Of a DNA stretch of 64,000 nucleotides, positions 60,092 to 64,000 are shown one piece after another. Origin of the DNA: UBA10348 sp002469915 (GTDB taxonomy: Bacteria > Bacteroidota > Rhodothermia > Rhodothermales > UBA10348). A program made the translations under genes and the position numbers. The first letter of the stretch is position 1. Each line of letters starts with the position of its first letter. The stretch spans positions 1-64,000 of the forward strand of contig JAQWHM010000001.1 of assembly GCA_029249345.1 (NCBI GenBank), given 5' to 3'. The notes under the pieces were generated by a model. That model was not told where the DNA came from. It searched no databases and was given only the letters and a program-made list of their open reading frames with translations.

Positions 60092-61305
60092 TCGGTGGCG
60101 CGTATTAGACTGGAAAAGGCTTTTTCCAGTCGATCACAGGCCGTATTCAAATCGTCCATCGAGGCTGCATATGAGATTCGAATGCCGGTATGACCTCCAA
60201 AAGCTTGTCCGGGTACGAGTCCAACATTATGCTCTTCAAGAATGTAAAAACACAGGTCTTCCGAGGTGTTGATAGATCGACCTGATGCCGTAGTACTACC
60301 CAAATAGGAACCAATATCGGGAAACAGATAAAATGCGCCTTGCGGAAGAGGACAAACAATTCCCTCAATCGAAGAAAGACGAGCATGGACTAAGTCGCGT
60401 CGTTCCTTGAACGACGCGACCATATCTCGCACAATCTGGCCGTCCATTTCTAGAGCTGCAATACCTGCCATCTGCGAAATGCTAGACGGTGCCGAAGTTA
60501 ATTGCCCTTGTAACTTGGAAGCGGTCTTCACGATGCTCTTTTCAGCGGCCATGAATCCGAGTCTCCACCCCGTCATAGCGTACGCTTTTGAAAAACCATT
60601 TACAGTAACTGTTCGCTCTTTCATTCCTTCTAGTGAGGCAAAGGAAACGAATTCAGCATCATAAATGATGTGTTCATAGATCTCGTCAGACACCACAAAA
60701 ATGTTTGGATGGTTGCGCAAAACTGCAGCTAAGCCTTCCATTTGTTCACGGCTGTATACACCTCCTGTGGGATTTGAAGGTGAACACAAAATCACTATTC
60801 GAGTCTTTTCAGTGATGGCCTCCTCAAGCTGTTCAGCAGTCAACAAATAACCAGATTCAACACCTGTTTGAACCGGTACGGGCGTCCCTCCCGCAAATCG
60901 AGTCATCTCCGGATAACTAACCCAGAATGGTGCAGGAATAATCACTTCATCGCCTGCACGACACAGTACCGAAATAGCCAAGGCTACGCTCTGCTTTGCT
61001 CCATTAGAGCAAATTATCTCATCAGAGTCATAGTCTAACCCGTTCTGGGACTTGAGCTTAGCCGAAATAGCCTCACGTAACTCTAGCGTCCCTAGGTTAT
61101 GGGTATAATGGGTAAAACCATCTTGAATAGCTTTAATGCCAGCATCCGCGATGGGAGTCGGAGTAGCAAAATCAGGCTCTCCTGCACTCAAGCCAATTAC
61201 AGGGTGCCCCTCTCGTTTTCTAGCCTTAGAGGCTGCGGTCATGGCCAGCGTTGCAGATGGACGCATGGAAGCCACTCGTTCATTGAATTCTATCCCGGCT
61301 ATCAT
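60088..61305 (-). CDS. Aspartate aminotransferase, class I (AspC/AspB type)
   Basis: PLP-dependent aminotransferase (405 residues) that interconverts aspartate/oxaloacetate and glutamate/2-oxoglutarate. GLSAGEPDFATP near residue 39 is the class I gamma-type opening; ICSPSNPTGGVY, VVSDEIYEHIIYD and VNGFSKAYAMTGWRLGF (PLP Lys near 240) follow. The ATG at 61305 gives MIAGIEFNERV, beginning just after coaD; the longer frame to 61413 overlaps coaD and is unlikely. Prephenate aminotransferase activity is an alternative role for this branch. Coupled with the M50 protease gene. Confidence 0.92.
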   Translation of the reverse strand: MIAGIEFNERVASMRPSATLAMTAASKARKREGHPVIGLSAGEPDFATPTPIADAGIKAIQDGFTHYTHNLGTLELREAISAKLKSQNGLDYDSDEIICSNGAKQSVALAISVLCRAGDEVIIPAPFWVSYPEMTRFAGGTPVPVQTGVESGYLLTAEQLEEAITEKTRIVILCSPSNPTGGVYSREQMEGLAAVLRNHPNIFVVSDEIYEHIIYDAEFVSFASLEGMKERTVTVNGFSKAYAMTGWRLGFMAAEKSIVKTASKLQGQLTSAPSSISQMAGIAALEMDGQIVRDMVASFKERRDLVHARLSSIEGIVCPLPQGAFYLFPDIGSYLGSTTASGRSINTSEDLCFYILEEHNVGLVPGQAFGGHTGIRISYAASMDDLNTACDRLEKAFSSLIRATE

Positions 61306-61330
61306 CGATGATCCGCCCACATCTCTTCCT

Positions 61331-61816
61331 CTATTTGTTTTGTAACGCTTTAAATACAGGCTCTGGAACGAACGAGGTAATATCGCCCTGGTGACTATGA
61401 ATCTCTCGAACAATCGAGGCGCTAATTAGCGCATGCCGTTCGCTCGTCATCAAAAACACGGTCTCGATTTCCGGTGCAAGACGCCGATTGGCAAATGCCA
61501 TGCGAAACTCATAGTCGAAATCTGAAACTTGCCTTAATCCTCTGACCAACGCTCCGGCACCGCTGCTCTTTGCGTAGTCAACTAAAAGACCCTCAAAAAT
61601 TTCAACGTGCACATTCGGAAGATGCCCAATGCATGACTCTACGAGTGCTTTCTTTTCTTCCGATGAAAAAAGAGCCCGCTTACTCGAGTTGCGCGCCACC
61701 GTAACGATAACGGTATCGAAAATGTGACAGGCGCGTTCCAGAATATCCAGATGGCCGTACGTGAATGGGTCAAATGATCCTGGATACAGAGCGATTTTCG
61801 GAGATTCAGGTGCCAT
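61331..61816 (-). CDS. coaD: Phosphopantetheine adenylyltransferase
   Basis: Penultimate CoA-synthesis enzyme (161 residues): 4'-phosphopantetheine plus ATP to dephospho-CoA. ALYPGSFDPFTYGHLDILERA is the family opening with TxGH (YGHL) near residue 19; GLRQVSDFDYEFRMAFANRRL near 93 and the SSRK-type ISASIVREI near 130 follow. Length is normal. The gene overlaps the end of rsmD by 11 bases, the typical rsmD-coaD order. It is functionally linked to panC and panD at 29 kb. Confidence 0.97.
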   Translation of the reverse strand: MAPESPKIALYPGSFDPFTYGHLDILERACHIFDTVIVTVARNSSKRALFSSEEKKALVESCIGHLPNVHVEIFEGLLVDYAKSSGAGALVRGLRQVSDFDYEFRMAFANRRLAPEIETVFLMTSERHALISASIVREIHSHQGDITSFVPEPVFKALQNK

Positions 61817-62366
61817 GATCGGATGGGGTATGTTGAACAGAAGAGAAAATACTCACGGCACTCTTACCATACTTCCTTGTTTCAATTCTGAAAGGATGAG
61901 ATTCGAATCGAATCTTTCGGTCGTGTTCCAATACAAGGAGCCCGTCTTCTGCTAAAAGAGGGATGACGCGAGATGGAAGCTCTTCAATTTCCTCCAGGGC
62001 ATACGGAGGATCCGCCAGAATAAGCCGATATCGTCCTTTAGCCGTTTTCAGCCACGAGTGGACATCAGACCGAATAAAGCGACATCGCATCTGTGCATCG
62101 AGAGACATCATATTATCCCGCGCTACTTTCAACACTTGGCCGCTTACCTCAACACAATCTAGAGAACCCGCTCCCCTACTCATCGCTTCCAAGCCCAACG
62201 CGCCGGTCCCTGCGAATAAGTCTAAAACGCTGGCATCATGAAGGTCTAGTCGAGATACAATCAAATTAAAAATCGCTTCGCGCGCCCGATCTGTAGTTGG
62301 ACGGGTCTGATCTCCCGATGGGGACTTAAGGACTCTGCGTTTGAAACGACCTGAGATGATCCGCAT
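61806..62366 (-). CDS. rsmD: 16S rRNA (guanine966-N2)-methyltransferase
   Basis: SAM-dependent methyltransferase that modifies G966 of 16S rRNA (186 residues). RIISGRFKRRVLKSP is the family start; TRPTTDRAREAIFN follows; SAM motif I is VLDLFAGTGALGLEAMSRGA near residue 45; the catalytic NPPY-type motif is LADPPYAL near 118. It lies immediately before coaD and shares 11 bases with it. The unknown gene upstream ends 3 bases before its ATG. Confidence 0.96.
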   Translation of the reverse strand: MRIISGRFKRRVLKSPSGDQTRPTTDRAREAIFNLIVSRLDLHDASVLDLFAGTGALGLEAMSRGAGSLDCVEVSGQVLKVARDNMMSLDAQMRCRFIRSDVHSWLKTAKGRYRLILADPPYALEEIEELPSRVIPLLAEDGLLVLEHDRKIRFESHPFRIETRKYGKSAVSIFSSVQHTPSDHGT

Positions 62367-62369
62367 AGC

Positions 62370-63269
62370 TTACCCTGAAGATGCTCCCAAGCAGGGCACA
62401 AACGCATGCAATGGAAAACCTTTCTCAAATCGTGCTTCTTCCAAGGAAACGATCGGCCCAGGGTTAAACACGGAAACTTGGTTTCCAAAGTCGACCTCTA
62501 ACATGGCCAACAATTGCGCCGTCACATTATGTCCATAAACCAGCACGCGTTCAATCTGCGATGCAGTACATCCATGGCGGTGAAGTGATTCCAATCCAAA
62601 ATAGACGCGATCAGAATCGGTTGGGGTAAATCGGGCTTCTACTTGCCGTTCCCCATTCGCCTGAACAAGTCCATAATCCGTTCTTTCCCGGTAACAGCCC
62701 ATCAACAAGGTGGTGGTGGGAGACGTTTGAGTTACCGCATCAAGTAATTGGAGCGCACTGGTCGAAGCTATCGGACTGGGAATGACTTCTTTGCGCTGAG
62801 CAGGAAACATGTTACCCAATTTCTGGAGTCGATCAGAAATGTCTCCCGGCAAATGAAAAACTGACATTCTCTTCCATTCTGAAGCAGAATAATCGTTCTT
62901 TATTCCAGGAAAGACATCGCCATCAGATGCACCGCCATTGAGAAGATGCGTTTCAAAACCAATCTGACTTCTTACCGCGTCCTCCTTGGCACTCACAGCC
63001 GAAAAGCTTGCGAACGAAGTGAGCACTGACGTAGGTAAAACAAACTTGAAGGAGGAAGAGTCTGTATCCTGAAAAACATCACCCAATGCTTCCCGCACCG
63101 TGTTCAGTTTGTCAGCATCTGCGCCACCATAGACGACGCCAGAGACATCAAACTCAAATTCGCAGTTGCCCAGCCTCAGCAGTTTATAGCTGTTGTCCCG
63201 TTGCTCAACCTCTGCGTAACGCATGAGATTTCCAACGAATTCGACACCTGCTGTGGATACAGCTTCCAT
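62370..63269 (-). CDS. Unknown protein, possibly PilM/actin-fold-like
   Basis: A 299-residue soluble protein from ATG 63269 (TTG 63311 extends it by 14). It has a MRYAEVEQRD strand near the N-terminus, FKFVLPTSVLTSFASFSA, a repeat-like second half with LLMGCYRERTDYGLVQANGE, and a C-terminal VLVYGHNVTAQLLAMLE. The layout of two alpha/beta subdomains resembles PilM or the FtsA-like actin fold, but the phosphate motifs are weak, so this is only a possibility. It is followed by rsmD after 3 bp and preceded by the small TM protein. Confidence 0.55.
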   Translation of the reverse strand: MEAVSTAGVEFVGNLMRYAEVEQRDNSYKLLRLGNCEFEFDVSGVVYGGADADKLNTVREALGDVFQDTDSSSFKFVLPTSVLTSFASFSAVSAKEDAVRSQIGFETHLLNGGASDGDVFPGIKNDYSASEWKRMSVFHLPGDISDRLQKLGNMFPAQRKEVIPSPIASTSALQLLDAVTQTSPTTTLLMGCYRERTDYGLVQANGERQVEARFTPTDSDRVYFGLESLHRHGCTASQIERVLVYGHNVTAQLLAMLEVDFGNQVSVFNPGPIVSLEEARFEKGFPLHAFVPCLGASSG

Positions 63270-63324
63270 GGTGAACCGAGATTGTTCAGGGCGCGAACCC
63301 CAGATTAGCAACTAAAGGAGTGAG

Positions 63325-63786
63325 TTACTCCCAGCTGGCTGCATTCAACTCTGTAATGTCACCGGTATCAGTACCGATGTAATCATCTGAGTCCGGATCC
63401 GTCAACAAATATGAATTCGTTCTCGATGTATCATTGACGGCAAGTCCAAACATGGAACCTGTTCTCGGAGAGAAAATGAGCGAATCGGCCATGAAGCCTT
63501 CTCCGAACACACTATCCGCGCCGGCAACCATAGTTGAGTCTGTGTTTACCCACATCATCAATGAATCAAGGGAAGAAATGTATCGACCATTGTCTCTCTG
63601 ATACTGAATCATAGCAGTACGCACCTGATTCATTCTAACGCGCGTTCTATCTGTGAGTGCCTGCCGACGCTCGATGGCCTCGTAAGGAGCTGTGATGGAC
63701 ACGTACAGGAAGTAGCCAAGAGCCACGATGGCCAAGCCTAGAACAACCTGAAGAACTGTTTGTAACCCGCGACTACTGGACGCCAT
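63325..63786 (-). CDS. Membrane-anchored protein, unknown
   Basis: A 153-residue protein with one N-terminal membrane segment (about residues 9-31), then a helical RVRMNQVRTAMIQYQRDNGRY that continues into a beta-rich acidic domain. The layout (TM helix, long amphipathic helix, small globular domain, DNGRYISSLDSL) is reminiscent of type II/IV pseudopilins, but there is no prepilin peptidase Gly-Phe-Thr-Leu-Glu motif, so this is not a normal pilin. It is followed by the unknown 299-residue gene at a 55-bp spacing, and may act with it. Confidence 0.6.
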   Translation of the reverse strand: MASSSRGLQTVLQVVLGLAIVALGYFLYVSITAPYEAIERRQALTDRTRVRMNQVRTAMIQYQRDNGRYISSLDSLMMWVNTDSTMVAGADSVFGEGFMADSLIFSPRTGSMFGLAVNDTSRTNSYLLTDPDSDDYIGTDTGDITELNAASWE

Positions 63787-64000
63787 TTCGGTATAGATTT
63801 AATAAATCCCTGTCAACACATGGTGTGGATAGATGCCATTTGCATCGCGACCGAAAATACAGGCTTACCACGCTAAATGCAATCAAAACACCTTCTGATT
63901 GCCAGAGCAAAACATTAAAGGTTTACGCGGGTTTCACGCGCGCTGACTCCAGGCACCCCAAATGACCCGCTGATAATCAAATAGTTGCGCGCAAGCGTTC
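63787..64000. other. Right-edge region without a confident gene
   Basis: 214 bases. On the minus strand two short frames enter from the window edge: one stops at 63915 (27 residues, ending VSARETRVNL), the other near 63934. Either could be the end of an upstream gene; both are too short to decide. A TTGACA-like box (complement of 63811-63816) lies 25-30 bases before the 153-residue gene, but without a well-spaced -10. Confidence 0.4.

Noticed and set aside
63915..63998. Short minus-strand frame at the right edge ending in VSARETRVNL
   Set aside because: Only 27 residues are visible and a competing frame is equally open, so no gene can be called.

Overview
The window is a densely coded bacterial chromosome segment of roughly even GC content. 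It has 56 protein genes or gene fragments that I can support. I saw no tRNA, rRNA, CRISPR array, insertion sequence or prophage. The gene set points to the Bacteroidota/Rhodothermota side of the FCB group. The indicators are a secreted protein with a type IX secretion (T9SS) type A C-terminal sorting domain, two PorV/PorQ-type outer-membrane proteins, a TonB-dependent receptor paired with a DUF4249 lipoprotein, a GyrA with the RGGVG-type linker box, and an ornithine-lipid pathway. Finer placement (for example Rhodothermales or Balneolales) is inference only. Bases 1-57 are homopolymer-rich and cut through deoC, so the left edge is probably a contig end with artefactual sequence.

Layout, left to right. 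1-5.4 kb: truncated deoC and a lipid kinase on minus; a metal-chelate/B12-type ABC binding protein and permease without an ATPase; a polyprenyl diphosphate synthase; an alpha/beta hydrolase. 5.5-13.6 kb: galactokinase, a TlpA-like thioredoxin, a cupin, then a tightly packed plus-strand run of OlsB-like, OlsA/PlsC-like, DinB-like, an 885-residue fusion (alpha/beta hydrolase, DedA/VTT membrane domain, ATP-grasp) and a MlaE-type lipid permease. 13.6-18.6 kb: an SLC12-type cation-chloride cotransporter homologue, lysA, a fumarylacetoacetase-family hydrolase, and rplU-rpmA with a strong terminator. 18.8-24.4 kb: a signalling block (repeat protein, HDOD protein, histidine kinase, NtrC-type sigma-54 activator), then a near-consensus sigma-54 promoter in front of a small membrane protein and a FliA/WhiG-family sigma factor.

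24.5-38 kb: a PpiD/SurA-like chaperone, dapF, phoH, panC-panD, fumC, a CaiB/BaiF CoA-transferase, and a minus-strand operon dnaG-ppk-MOSC-cytochrome c. 38-50 kb: a small unknown protein, a subtilase with four N-terminal membrane segments, a GNAT acetyltransferase, a free-methionine sulfoxide reductase, a large secreted repeat protein, the DUF4249/TonB pair, and gyrA. 50-64 kb: a secreted protein, lysine 6-aminotransferase, lipA, a CPBP membrane protease homologue, a four-gene cell-surface operon (lipoprotein, T9SS cargo, two PorV/PorQ-like barrels), then a long minus-strand run: two unknown, possibly pilus-related genes, rsmD, coaD, an aspartate aminotransferase and a site-2 protease.

Genes that probably work together are: lysA and dapF (diaminopimelate/lysine); panC, panD and coaD (pantothenate to CoA); olsB/olsA with the fusion protein and MlaE homologue (envelope lipids, inferred); the sigma-54 activator and the sigma-28-family factor (regulatory cascade, inferred from the promoter); and the DUF4249 lipoprotein with its TonB receptor. 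The most unusual items are the three-domain fusion coupled to mlaE, the sigma-54 to sigma-28 arrangement, the four-gene T9SS surface operon, and two long perfect inverted repeats placed inside the 3' ends of genes.
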